Shown in pieces: positions 1-9,546 of a stretch of 25,625 nt of DNA. Within the stretch, counting starts at the first letter, position 1, and every line of letters begins with the position of its first letter. A program made the position numbers and the translations under genes. This DNA is from Dictyobacter formicarum (lineage in GTDB: Bacteria > Chloroflexota > Ktedonobacteria > Ktedonobacterales > Ktedonobacteraceae). The stretch lies in contig NZ_BNJJ01000047.1 of the NCBI RefSeq assembly GCF_016587435.1, positions 1-25,625 of the forward strand, written 5' to 3'. The notes under the pieces were generated by a model. That model saw nothing but the letters and a program-made list of their open reading frames with translations. It was not told the origin of the DNA and did not search any database.

Positions 1-220
1 TCCTGGGAGTCACCCTCGGCTTCCTGGTCACCGGTGCCTTCTTTACTGAGAATGTCTTTAATAATGGAATTGGCTATATCATAACTAAACTCCATTCACC
101 CGCTTTGCTAATCGTCCATTCAAGCGACGACAGTGCTCCTGGCCCACGGAGTGGTTATAGGCAATCTCAATCCTGATTTGCTCTATCAGACCGTAGATCC
201 ATCACTTAAAAGTTCAATAG
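1..220 (+). CDS. dppB: Dipeptide/oligopeptide ABC transporter permease DppB, 3' end only
   Basis: This is the C-terminal part of an inner-membrane permease of the DppB/OppB family, which forms half of the channel of a peptide importer. The opening frame (from base 3) reads LGVTLGFLVTGAFFTENVFN, matching the family's late membrane segment (usually LTGAFFTETIF). After a frame change the end reads GVVIGNLNPDLLYQTVDPSL, matching the family's closing ADLLYAxxDPRI. The gene begins outside the window. The expected stop is the TAG at 218-220; without a further one-base correction the frame runs on to 315, over the start of dppC. It is followed within 10 bases by dppC, as in typical dpp operons. Family assignment is firm and the exact end is inferred. 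Confidence 0.75.
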
Positions 221-227
221 GGAAAAA

Positions 228-1376
228 ATGGACCACGCAGATCACCAACCAGAAACGAGTGCGCCCGGATTATTTGCTCCCAGCTCCAAATGGGGCTAGC
301 CGATCGGAAATGTAAACACCCTAACTGCCCATCCTGAAGACCAGTAGGATATCATATCCGAAAGAGCCATCATTGGCGAAAACGGCTCCGGTCAATCTGA
401 AGGCACAGAAATCAACGACAAGCGATTCAAGATCCCTCAGAACGTTTCGCCGTGACAAGCGTGCCCATATCAGCGCTGGCATTATTATCTTATGTGTAGT
501 AGTGCCGGTGCTTGGACCCCCTATTTAGTCCAACCAATTGTGGCCCCTATAAAGGACCATTCAGCTTTAAAATCATCGGCCAGACTGGTTCATATAACCA
601 TAGACACCAAGGGCTGGACCGGACCCACTGGTTCCCGTCGGCGCAATATTGGGCTGGTAAACATGGCAATTGACGTGTTTAGTTGGCAGCCCTGATCAGG
701 GGTATGCTGAATTGCATTGTGCTGGCGAATCTCGTTGAAATGTGTGACATTACGCCTGGTATTAGCATCGGTGTGCTGGCCGGTTAACTTGGAGGCCTGA
801 TCGACCATTTACTGGCCCGCCTTGGAGATCTTCCGTTCGCCTTCCGCGGTCTGCTCTTTGTCATCCTGATCGCTGGTATTACTGGTAGCTGGAGCGACGA
901 TAATCTTTCTAAGATTCCGTGTGATGGGCCCAACGGAAACGCTCGTCTGCTGCTTCGCCTCATGGCGCTGGCGTTTACGGCCTGGCCAGTAATGGCCGCT
1001 CACGTGCGCGGGTCAACGCTGCAGTTACGCGAAACACAATTTATTGAGGCCGCCAAAACCTCGGGAACCAAGGACTTCCACATCCTGAACCGGCCCAGTC
1101 TTCCAACCCTGTTCAGTATCGTTATGTTGGCCTTACCCATGAACATCTCGGGCACCATTGTGCGAGGAAGCGGCATCAGCTACAATCGTCTCGGCGTACA
1201 AGCCACCGGCTCCAGTATTGGCCTGATTGACGCGCAGGCCTCAAACCCCTTGAACGCCTATCCATGGGAAACTTTAGTCCCATCCTTGACACTTGTCATC
1301 AATCTTGCATCATTTCTATTTATAGGTGATGGATTGCGCGAGCGTTTGAGTCCTCCATCAAAAAACGAAAGAGTAA
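228..1376 (+). CDS. dppC: Dipeptide/oligopeptide ABC transporter permease DppC, frame-disrupted
   Basis: This is the second permease of the importer. The ATG at 228 follows an AGGGAAAA stretch and opens with MDHADHQPETSAPGLF. The first membrane helix is visible near 430-510 (RRDKRAHISAGIIIL). A middle block near 720-900 resembles the family's periplasmic and membrane part. The best-preserved block, 962-1360, carries the EAA loop (VRGSTLQLRETQFIEAAKTS) that contacts the ATPase, then NRLGVQATGSSIGLI and the closing GDGLRERL. About 380 codons would be slightly long for DppC (about 300). Stops (for example TAG at 297) and frame changes interrupt it repeatedly. The stop at 1374-1376 is the likely end, just before dppD. 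Function follows from family and operon position. Confidence 0.75.
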
Positions 1377-1390
1377 GTGGAGATAGATAT

Positions 1391-2365
1391 ATGGCAGCAA
1401 ACTTGCTGGAATCAGATAATTTAAAAAACCTACTTCTACACGAGAGGAAGGGTGGTCATAACTGTTGACGATGTTTCGTTTATTATGAAACCGGCCAAAC
1501 CCCTGGTGTAGTATGGCGAGCGAGTAGCGGCAAAAGCGTTATGCCCTGTCCGTTAATGCGCTTGATTCGCAACGTCCCTGGGGAAATCGCTGCGGGGAGC
1601 TCCACTCTTCAACGGGAAAAATATTTGGAATAGAGCCGGGATGAGCTTGACGAATTGCGCGTAGGCAAAATTTTCCATGTCTTCAGGCATCCATGCACCT
1701 CGCTGAATCCGGTCTTTACTGTCGGCTATCAGATCGCCCGAACAGTAAAGCCGGCCGACAAAAGAGTCAGCAAACGTCAGGCATGGCGCCGCGCGTCCCG
1801 AATGCTTGACCTGGTGGCGTCAGATGCCAGAGAGCGGTGCGAAACTATACCCCACGAATATTGTGAGGCAAATCGCAACGCGTGATGATCGCTATTGCCT
1901 CTCCCGGTAATGCCCAGCTGTTGATCGCGGACGAACAACCGGCGACCCTCGACGTGACCAATCATGCTCAGGTACTTGGCTAGATGAAGGTTAGTCCGCA
2001 GGAGTTTGGGACCGGCCTCATGATGATCACCCACGGACTGGCGTGAGTCGCCGGTACAATGCAGTATGTAAATGTATGTTATGCTGGCCATATCGTAGAA
2101 TCAGCCACCGTCAAACAAATATTTTGAGAGCCCGCCCCATCCTATAACCTAGGGCCTTCAGAATCAATCCCGCGCGTCGACGACGTCCGTGGTGCAATCC
2201 TTTACCCGTCGACTGTAGGCCCCCCCTGAACAGATCCACTACCCCCAGGGGTGCCCTTCACCGGCCCGTTGTCCCCAAGTACAGGCTCGCTGTCGTCAAG
2301 AGCGACAGACGCTCCAGCTCGTTGGTCGCGTTGTCCAAAACCGATGCTGCTTTATCCCAAATTAG
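1391..2365 (+). CDS. dppD: Peptide ABC transporter ATP-binding protein DppD, frame-disrupted
   Basis: This is one of the two ATPase subunits that power peptide import. The ATG at 1391 has a GGAG upstream. The N-terminus reads MAANLLESDNLK and, after a frame change, TVDDVSF. The Q-loop region near 1680-1730 reads TSLNPVFTVGYQIA. A block near 1775-1830 reads SKRQAWRRASRMLDLV. The Walker B region near 1886-1945 reads LLIADEQ where the family has LLIADEP, so the catalytic Glu is kept. The H-loop His is visible in MMITHGLA. The C-terminal part has the oligopeptide-transporter extension, seen in several frames (SIPRVDD, then Cys-containing pieces up to about 2360). The Walker A site near 1525 is hard to read. 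At least four frame changes are needed. Confidence 0.7.
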
Positions 2366-2380
2366 TACAAGAAGGAAACT

Positions 2381-3446
2381 ATGGCACAAAGAAGTAGACC
2401 GCCCCAGGCGACAAGGACCACAACTGTTGATGTCAAGGAACTCAAGTCCGACCTTCCGGTCAAAGGTGCCTGTCTCGGGCGCACAGTGGGCTAGGTAAAG
2501 GCGGTTGAACGTGTCGACCTCTTTATCCGCCCGCGCGAGACATTAGGACTGGTAAGGGAAAGTGGGTTTGGCAAATCAACCACTGGCCGCGCTTAACTCC
2601 AAATTCTCAAGCCAACCCGCGGCTCGGTCAAAATTAATGGCGTGGAGCTGACCAAAACTTCAACCAACGAGATTCGTCGCAAGCGCGCAAGAATGCAGAT
2701 GGTGTTCCAGGAATCTTAATACTCCGCGGACCCCACCTACACGATTGGTCAGATTATTTTCAAGCCGCTAGAAAACTTTAAATCTGGCAACTCCAAAGCG
2801 ATTCAAAGAGAGTGAGCCCCACTGATGGAGACGGTGGGCCCTGATCCTTTCTATGTCAACCGCTTTGCAAACCAGTTTTAGGGTGGTCAGCGTCAACGTA
2901 ATCGTATTGCGCGCGACCGGCCTCTATCACCATCATTTGTGGTTGCCAGAGAACCCGTTGGCTCCCTGGACGTCTCGATCCAGCGCGAGGTTTTTGAACC
3001 TCTTGCAGGACCTGCAAGAAAGTTTAGGCCCTGCCTATCGTTTTGGTACTCAACACCTCTCGGTGGTCAAAAACATCAGCGACGCCCTCCGCGTGATGTA
3101 TCTGGCCGGTGTGGTTGAGCTGGCAAAGAGAGACAGCCTGTATAGAGCGCGAGTGCAACCATACACCCCAGCCCTAACTTCAGCAATTCCTGTGCCTGAT
3201 CCTGAGGTAAGACTGCGCCGCAAGCGCATCATCCTTGAAGGTGATGTTCCAGCCCCGGTCAATCCCACCAGTGGCTGTAAATTCATCCCTCGCTGCTGGA
3301 AAGGCACGGCAATCTGTCGCGAAGTCATTCCACACTCGGAAGAGAAGCAGTCCAACAATCACGCACCGGTGCAACTTCCTGGTTATAGGCTGAATAGAGG
3401 ACAAAAAGCAGAAATAAAGCGTCTAAGAGGTGGTAGTCCCCTCTAA
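2381..3446 (+). CDS. dppF: Peptide ABC transporter ATP-binding protein DppF, several nonsense codons
   Basis: This is the second ATPase of the importer. The ATG at 2381 follows AAGGAAAC. From 2381 to about 2990 one frame is kept but is broken by five stops of all three kinds. Walker A reads [11 protein letters not shown] (family ESGSGKSTTGR), the Q-loop MQMVFQES, and the signature QF*GGQRQR with a stop in place of Ser. From about 2990 another frame is intact to the end: it carries LQDLQESLG, the H-loop region with His replaced by Gln (GTQHLSVV), [17 protein letters not shown], and the oligopeptide-binding tail [17 protein letters not shown]. Length (about 355 codons) is normal. Because the first half loses no frame, substitutions rather than indels dominate there. 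A real pseudogene cannot be excluded. Confidence 0.75.
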
Positions 3447-4029
3447 AGCGTTTTATCTTGCCAACAATAATCTACGGGCTATCAGGTGAATTCTATCAAC
3501 ACGTCTTTCCACATACCGGGTCGTTCCCGCTGACAAAAACTCCACCTTATCTTGGCAAAGTGCCATAGAGGTCCACAATAACATTCAGAATTGTGACAAG
3601 TAGGATTGGCTGCGCACGGTACGACATAATCGTAAGCCACTTCTCGCCTATCCAACCCCCTCGAGATCACAATATCCAGCTGAGATAAAGAGGAGCATCG
3701 TCTAGCCTCAGAAAACAATCCGAACGACTGTACAATCGAATTGCCACCCCAGGCTTGCTTCATTCTATCATGTATATGTGGATTCATAATCACAAGAAAA
3801 TATGTAACCTACGCCAATGCCCTTAGCCCAAAGCGCGCTAGCGCTTCATTATAAATATAAAATCAGAAAAAAGAAACTTATATTGTTGTGGATGCCAGGC
3901 CAAACAGTTACAATAATGTATTTTGATCAATTAAATCATAGAAACGTATTTGCACCGGAAACCGTGATCTTTGCGCCAAGCACCTGTTCCCGTACTACAA
4001 AGACAGCACAAGTCGCCATGGTTGACCAG
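3447..4029. other. Intergenic stretch, no recognised gene
   Basis: Between the peptide transporter and the receiver protein. A minus-strand open frame at 3482-3793 (103 residues, starting MIMNPHIHDRMKQAWGG) has no motif I recognise and no clear ribosome site. A plus frame from 3817 runs into the reverse side of the receiver gene and is probably a shadow. A short hairpin, AAGCGC-GCTA-GCGCTT, lies near 3832-3847. AT content rises around 3840-3950. I see nothing else. Confidence 0.35.
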
Positions 4030-4476
4030 CTAGTCAACGTTCTTCCTGGATTGAGCCAGGGAATCAGTGCGAATATGGCGTTCGGCAGGAGTCAGGCGAA
4101 GCACATGCTCAATTCTGGCGATTAGCAGGGTTTTTTTAAAAGGCTTTGTAAGATACTCATCTGCCGCCCGAAGCAAAAGAGTCAATCGATCTTCTTCGCG
4201 GGTCATGCACGTTAAATCGAACAAAGGAACATTGCGTGTACGTGGGTCGCCACGCAACAGACGCAACTATTGATACCCCATCATTTCTGGCATTTTGCAT
4301 ACCAAAAATTCGCAGGTCAGGTGCTCGGCCGAAACACGCTCAGCCACTGACACCTCAGTGTATGCACCAACAACCTGGTAACGCCCGTGGAGATTCACCG
4401 CAATATTGATGAGCTCCACGATTGGAGGGTTGTCGTCGATAACCAATAATTCCTTGATTGAATCCACGCTGCTCAT
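4030..4476 (-). CDS. Stand-alone response regulator receiver (CheY-like) protein
   Basis: This is a single receiver domain of about 148 residues with no output domain, so it probably acts through protein contacts in a phosphorelay. The ATG at 4476 (minus) follows GAGGGGCGG. The N-terminus carries the acidic pair in LLVIDDNPPIVELI. The phospho-acceptor strand reads FLVCKMPEMMGYQ where the family has ILDVKMPEMDGYQ, so the key Asp is missing as read. An in-frame TAG (complement of 4267-4269) follows, then the frame continues RLLRGDPRTRNVPL. The conserved Lys is present in DEYLTKPFK. The C-terminus ends LAQSRKNVD. The frame is kept through the stop, so a few substitutions or paired indels explain the damage. 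A promoter lies directly upstream. Confidence 0.75.
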
Positions 4477-4550
4477 ATGGCCGCCCCTCGCAAAGAGTCG
4501 CACAAAATAACTGTTACAGATTTCCAGAAAACGAGTATACACCTTCACGC

Positions 4551-4579
4551 ATTGTAACATCATTTATCGCTGCTTGCAA
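4551..4579 (-). promoter_or_regulatory. Sigma-70-type promoter for the receiver gene
   Basis: On the minus strand TTGCAA (4579-4574) is followed after exactly 17 bases by TACAAT (4556-4551). Both are close to the -35 and -10 consensus. The receiver start lies about 75 bases downstream. Confidence 0.6.
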
Positions 4580-4787
4580 ATTCAATACACTTCTGTCCTA
4601 ACAAGAAAGTATTAGTCGTAATTTCTGGCCGTGTGGCTAGTGGTGCGGTATACCACGGCATCGACCAGTAAATTCCTCATAAAGTTGTGCCGTTAAAGAG
4701 ACGCTGGAAAGTGTCGCCTGCCGGTTAATTGCGGGTCGTGCACATATACAATAGATGGCCTACTGGTAATGGAGAAGGGGGATACCC

Positions 4788-5879
4788 ATGCTTGATCGCT
4801 AATTCCGGCCAACCTTGTTTGGTCCATTGGGGAAATGCGGACAGGAAAACTTAAAAGAAGCGAAAGTTTTAATTATTTGGTGTGGGCGTTAGCAAGGACC
4901 TCGGCCAATAACCTCTGCCGTGCCGGCGGGTGACATTCTGTAATCGCTGATCGCCGATATATTGAACTGAACAATTTAACAGAGCAAATCCTTTTTGATG
5001 AAGATGATGTAGCACACAAATTCCGAAGGCGATCGCCGCCAGGCAGCGATGGCCTCGGATTAATAGCGAAGGTGAAGTTGAGGCACTGGTGGATGATATT
5101 ACCGCCGATTGGAATTAGTCTGTCCACGTAGAGGTTATTTAACTACTGGAAATGACCGATAATTTCGAAGACGCCTGCAAATTTAAAATTGCCTGCGTCA
5201 GCAATCAAAACCCATGGATTATCAGCGGTGTCATCGCGGCCTATGGCGTGACGAATGTATACCCTGCCGGAACAACAGCAATGTTGAAGCGCGCGTTTCC
5301 TGAGCTTCCCCCTCCGTAGGCACGCCTACTTGCGATACGGCCGGTGTATTAAACGGTATTGTAGGAGCGATCACAGGCATTTGCTCAAACCAGGCCTTAA
5401 AGAATCGCTTCAATAGTGATAAGACCAGCCACGACATGACCTGGCTTGATCTATGGGGAAATACCTTTGAAGCCATCAGCGTTGCCCGGCAGCCAGATTG
5501 TCCCAACTGTGGAGAGCATCACTTTACTTTTCTGGAAGGCGCCGGTCAGGCCAGACCCAGCCGTGTTGGACCACGGCATGTACAGGTAACGAAATAGATG
5601 CATGAACCCAACCAGCCATTGAATTTTGCCGGGCCTGGCCAAGGCCTGCAACATGTCGGCACCGTCAACTAATATGCTTAACTGCTACGTTTTCGGTACG
5701 CGGACTATGAATTGACCGTTTTTCCAGACGCACGAGCAATGCATAAAGGGACGGATGATGACAGAGTTAGCGCTTCAGTCATGTCGCGTTTATTAAGGAG
5801 TATAGGGGGAATGCGCGGGAAGTACAGGACCATACGCAAAAAAATGGCTTGTACTCCCTGGTCACACTTGTTTAAATAA
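4788..5879 (+). CDS. ThiF/MoeB/HesA-family E1-like adenylyltransferase, frame-disrupted
   Basis: This enzyme family adenylates the C-terminus of a ubiquitin-like sulfur carrier (ThiS or MoaD). The ATG at 4788 lies after GGAGAAGGGG. The reconstructed start is MLDRYSRQTLFGP, the typical opening, although TAT is read as TAA. The nucleotide-binding strand near 4867 reads KVLII with its Gly-rich loop damaged. Then come YIELNNLTEQILFDEDDVA, SEVEVEALVDDI, and the TDNFEDACKFKIACV block. The catalytic region near 5300-5360 reads FPELPPP then TPTCDTAGVLN, with the active Cys. The zinc pair is partly visible as CPNCGEHHF near 5495. The C-terminal YELTVFPDARAMHKGTDD is typical of the long MoeB/ThiF forms. 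Homologues would end near 5815; the first in-frame stop is at 5877. Whether it serves thiamine or molybdopterin synthesis is not shown by the neighbours. Confidence 0.7.
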
Positions 5880-5997
5880 CCCGTGGTTCATCTCCTGTTT
5901 TTCCTCGTCACCGTCAATGAGATACGCAGAGTGAAGATTAAAACCTCCCGCAACACATACAATCCTTAAGCCAAAAAGGGAGACGACATATATTACG

Positions 5998-7667
5998 ATG
6001 AATGAACATATACTTGTCTGCGTAGCGTGGCCGTACGCAAAAACCTCGACCCCACGTCGGGCAGGTAGCCGGCGCATACCTACCCGCAGATACCTTTGCG
6101 CGCTATCACCGTATGGCAGGGAACCAGGTGTTGATGGTTTCGGGCAGTGATGAGCACGGTACCCCGATACTCGTCGAATCCGAGCGTCTGGGGATTACGC
6201 CACGCGAATTTGTGGCCAACTATCACCAGCAGATTTGTGAGGTCTGGGATCAACTGGGCATGTCGTGGGATCTCTATACCGAGACCGGAACAGCCAACCA
6301 TTATCGCATTACGCAAGATTTCTTTCTGACACTCTACGAAAAAGGCTATATCTTTAAAGACAGCATGCAGTCCGCTTACTGTCCAACCGATCGCCGCTTC
6401 TTGCCTGATCGCTATGTAGAGGGAACCTGCCCACTCTGCGGCTATACCGAGGCCCGTGGTGATCAGTGTGATAATTGTGGGCATACGTTGGATCCAGTGG
6501 ACCTCATTGACGCGAAGTGTCGTCTGTGCGGCAGCAAACAGAGCAAGTTAGAGATGCGCATGACCGAGCACTTCTTCCTGGATCTGCCTAAACTACAAGC
6601 CGCTGTTAGCATGGCTATCAGAAGGCAAAGAGCACTGGCGCCCTAATACCCTGGCGTTCGCTATGAACTGGTTGAAGGAAGGGCTGCGTGCGCGTGCCAT
6701 CACCCGCGACCTGGACTGGGGCGTGCCGATCCCGCTGGAAGGCTACGAAGATAAGCGCATCTATGTCTGGTTTGATGCCGTGATTGGCTACTTCTCCGCA
6801 TCCGTTGAATGGGCCGAGAAGCGCGGTACGCCCGAAGCCTGGAAAAACTGGTGGATACCAGGCCTGTCCGAATCAGAAGTCAAGCCTTACTACTTTATTG
6901 GAAAAGACAATATTCCATTCCATACCATTATCTGGCCAGCGATGTTACTGGGCTATGGCAACCGCATTCTACCGTTTGATGTACCCGCCAATGAGTTTAT
7001 GACTATGAGTGGCGCCAAAGCATCCAGTAGCCGTGGCAATGTGATCTGGACCAAAGATGTGCTGGAGAAGTACGGCGCCGATATGTTGCGCTATTATCTC
7101 TCGGCCACCGCTCCAGAAGGACGCGACACCGATTTCACCTTTGATGAGATGATACGCCGCAATAATGATGAGCTGGTCGCAACCTACGGCAATGTCGTGC
7201 ATCGCACGCTGACATTCCTGCAAAGTAAATTTGGCGGGGTTATTCCTCAGCCACTGCCACTGCGAGACGCGGACAAGGAGATCCTGGCCGAGCTTGAGCA
7301 TGGCTTTGCGCAGGTAGGCAAGTATATCTCCCAGTGCCATTTTAAAGAGGGTTTAAACGCGGCCATGATCGTGGCACGCGCAGCCAACCGTTATCTGGAT
7401 GAGCAAGCGCCCTGGAAGCAGATCAAAGTAGATCGGGAAGCCGCCGGCACTACCATTTATGTCATGTTGCAGGTCATCAGTGGCCTACGCCTGCTCTTCT
7501 GTCCCTATCTGCCATTCTCGTCGCAAAAGCTGCATGGCTACCTTGGCTTTGAGGGCGATGTCAGCGCGCAGCCCTGGCAGCCTGTAGAGATTCCTGCAGG
7601 AACCACGCTACCAAAACCTGCTCCTCTCTTCCCCAAAATAGAAGAACCAATTGCGGCCGAAAAGTAG
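5998..7667 (+). CDS. metG: Methionyl-tRNA synthetase
   Basis: This class I synthetase charges tRNA-Met in the cytoplasm. The ATG at 5998 gives [15 protein letters not shown] frame change near 6040 leads to the HIGH-type motif, read [14 protein letters not shown], and the frame then runs cleanly to about 6595. The zinc knuckle shows four Cys pairs or singles (CPLCGY, CDNCGH, CRLCGS) near 6430-6535. A one-base insertion near 6600 separates LDLPKLQ from [13 protein letters not shown] in the next frame. From 6663 the frame is open: [20 protein letters not shown], then the KMSKS-type loop KASSSRGN near 7018, the anticodon-binding helical domain ([10 protein letters not shown]) and the end at 7667. 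About 556 residues, usual for the short form without the C-terminal tRNA-binding domain. Assignment is secure. Confidence 0.95.
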
Positions 7668-7680
7668 TCTGCGATGCAGC

Positions 7681-7714
7681 AGTGGGACGTGCTGGCGCGT
7701 CCCACTACTGCTTT
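7681..7714 (+). terminator. Hairpin after metG
   Basis: Arms AGTGGGACG (7681-7689) and CGTCCCACT (7698-7706) are perfectly complementary around an 8-base loop and are followed by ACTGCTTTTAT. It sits 14 bases after the metG stop, as expected for an intrinsic terminator with a weak T tract. Confidence 0.55.
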
Positions 7715-7720
7715 TATAAA

Positions 7721-7830
7721 GCATGCGCTTTGTGCCTTCGGCCCCTGACGCTACGCGCCTTCGGCGCTCAAAAGAGGTTTTTATGTTAGTGCAGAAGTGC
7801 GCTATGCGCACTTTCTGCACTAACATAAAA
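7721..7830. repeat. Two-hairpin intergenic repeat, copy 1
   Basis: It begins GCATGCGCTTTGTGCCTTC, the same 19 bases as at 16465, and continues with CTGACGCTACGC. Hairpin I is short: GCGCC-TTC-GGCGC at 7755-7767. Hairpin II is long: bases 7779-7802 pair with 7806-7830 except for one bulged T. It is flanked by T and A runs, so it can terminate transcription on both strands. It lies between the convergent metG and GNAT genes. A GGGGCG/CGCCCC hairpin follows at 7838-7853. Confidence 0.75.
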
Positions 7831-7879
7831 AGAGGGTGGGGGCGCTGACGCCCCAGGCGGACGCGAATGAGCCCGCAAG

Positions 7880-8481
7880 CTAGGCTTCAGGAGTAGATAA
7901 GAGGCGTTTGCCATAAAGATCGCTACCTCATGGGAGAGATCGCCGGGGGATAGAAGTGACGATTGATGCTCCAAATCTCCAGCCCATTGCGCAAATAAAA
8001 TTGCACGGCAGGGTAATTGGTATTTTGGGTCTCAATCACAATGGCCAGCATTTTTTGTTTACGCGCCCAATCAGAGCACAGCTGAGCAATAGAGAACCAA
8101 TGCCATAGCGTTGAAACTGGCGGCCCACAATCAGATTCTGAATGCGAGCCACCGAACTATGATCTCAACTGTCAAAAAAATCCACCAGCCACCTTACCAT
8201 CACCAGGGCGACAAAGCCTCCTTCCGTCAGGCGTAGCAGAGCCTTTATCTTTCCCAGCGAATTCTCACTGCATGAAAATTCTTGTAGAGCGGTGATCAAC
8301 AGCCGTCTCTACCAGTTCAAAGGCAAAGGCCACCCTACCATCCTCATTCCCATTCACATGATTATGAAGGAGCTGGTACGCACCCTAGTGTATAAATGCG
8401 ATCCGTTTCAAAATCGAAATCGAGTTCATGCAGAGCAAAAGCATCACTGACATGCACAGCACGCACTTCAATGTGATCCAT
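7880..8481 (-). CDS. GNAT-family N-acetyltransferase, frame-disrupted
   Basis: This is a putative acetyl-CoA-dependent acetyltransferase; the substrate cannot be told. The ATG at 8481 (minus) has an ideal AGGAG four bases upstream and reads MDHIEVRAVHVSDAFALHEL. Several frame changes follow. The C-terminal part is clear: LAIVIETQNTNYPAVQFYLR then NGLEIWSINRHFYPP, which is the conserved GNAT ending in which residues after a bulged strand contact the CoA. The Arg/Gln-x-x-Gly-x-Gly loop is not readable. The likely stop is the TAG at 7880-7882 and the reconstructed length is about 200 residues. It is the last gene of the leftward run after the ROK kinase, 67 bases downstream of it. It ends against metG in convergent orientation. 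Confidence 0.6.
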
Positions 8482-8548
8482 GCAACTCCTGCTTTCTTCG
8501 CCTCTATCTGCCAGCTTTAGCAGCACACGCAACGAAAAAAACATGCAC

Positions 8549-9539
8549 TTACTGTTTAGAGTTGATAGCGTAGCCGTGGAAATCGCTCCCAGAGCCGCAG
8601 CCCCCGCGACACCGAGAAATCGCCCAGTTTCGCGCGCATAATTGGTGTTTTCTTAGCCGGAACCGAAAGCGCACCTTGCGAGCGCGCGCCACGGCGGTCT
8701 CAAACAGCAAATCGACAGCTTCAATCACGCCACCACCCAGAATAATGCTGTCGGGATTATAGAAATTCATCACCGAGCAATACCATAGCCAGGTAGTTGG
8801 CGGCGTCAGACACAATTCCATCACAACTCATCCCTGCGCTCGATGCGTTGGCGATAATGCCAGAGCGATAATGGTCTCGCCCTCTTTTAGTTGTACCAGG
8901 CCTATCAGCCAGAATCGAGCGGCGACCATGGTGAATCTCAGCCAGAATAGCTTTGGTAATCGCTGTGCGGGACGCATATGCCTCCAGCAGCCACGTGAAC
9001 CACAGCCACAGATACGGCCACCGCCTGGATGGTTATATGACCAACCTCACCGGCGGTACGGTCAAACCTGTATACATACGACCATGTTGCACAATGCCGG
9101 AACCAATGCCGGTGCCAACAAAGATACACACAAAGTTATCGTAGTCACGGCCAGAACCATACAGGCACTCGCCCATAGCGGCACCTCTACATCGTTACGA
9201 CGAATACAGGCAAGCCAAAGCGCTCATTTAAAATAGTTCCCAGTGGCTGTTGCGCACACCAAGATTAGGTGCATCCAACACCACACCTGCCTTACGATCA
9301 ATTTGACGGCCGCTCCACACCAATAGCCAGCAATTCGGCATCCTCGGGAAGCTTGGCCGCAGTCATAGCAGCGGTCGCCAGTTCAATGGTGCGCTGAGAG
9401 ACAAAACCCTGGCCACGCTCGGCGCGCGTACGCTTGCGTGCGGAAGCCACAACGCTCCCATCAGAAAGATCAATCACAGCAGCGAGGGTCTTCGTGCCCC
9501 CAGATCAATTCCCAGTGCATAAGATTTTGTCTTTGTGAT
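8549..9539 (-). CDS. ROK-family sugar kinase (glucokinase-like), frame-disrupted
   Basis: ROK kinases phosphorylate glucose or related sugars. The ATP-binding strand reads ALGIDLG followed, after an indel, by GTKTLAAVIDLSDGS near 9520-9460. Other pieces are EDAELLAIGVE, LPVFVVT, the ROK signature tail GEVGHITIQ near 9030, and the zinc motif CGCGSRGC near 8990. The final clean block (minus 8765-8660) reads FYNPDSIILGGGVIEAVDLL, the usual second phosphate-binding region. The N-terminus lacks a repressor-type HTH, so an enzyme is more likely than a regulator. No standard start is seen: the frame upstream is open into the tail of tsaD. I place the start near ITKTKSYALGIDLG, where an ATC stands in for the start. 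The stop is at 8549. About 330 residues, normal for the family. Confidence 0.8.
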
Positions 9540-9546
9540 AACGATC

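Noticed and set aside
2381..2990. Stop-codon reassignment or readthrough as an explanation of the in-frame stops
   Set aside because: All three stop codons occur inside dppF, true stops elsewhere use all three as well, and frame shifts accompany them in other genes. A code change cannot explain this.
3482..3793. Minus-strand open frame of 103 residues as a gene
   Set aside because: No recognisable motif, no ribosome site, unusual Cys and Trp content, and no support from neighbours.
5880..5997. T-box riboswitch upstream of metG
   Set aside because: The gap is only about 120 bases and shows no T-box sequence (TGGNACCGCG-like) or antiterminator pair.
7681..7853. CRISPR array or attenuator made from the clustered hairpins after metG
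   Set aside because: The hairpins have different sequences and there are no regularly spaced repeats; they are at the 3' end of metG, where a terminator is expected.
8871..9236. Plus-strand open frame of 121 residues
   Set aside because: It is the reverse side of the ROK kinase, whose zinc motif and GEVGH signature are clear on the minus strand.
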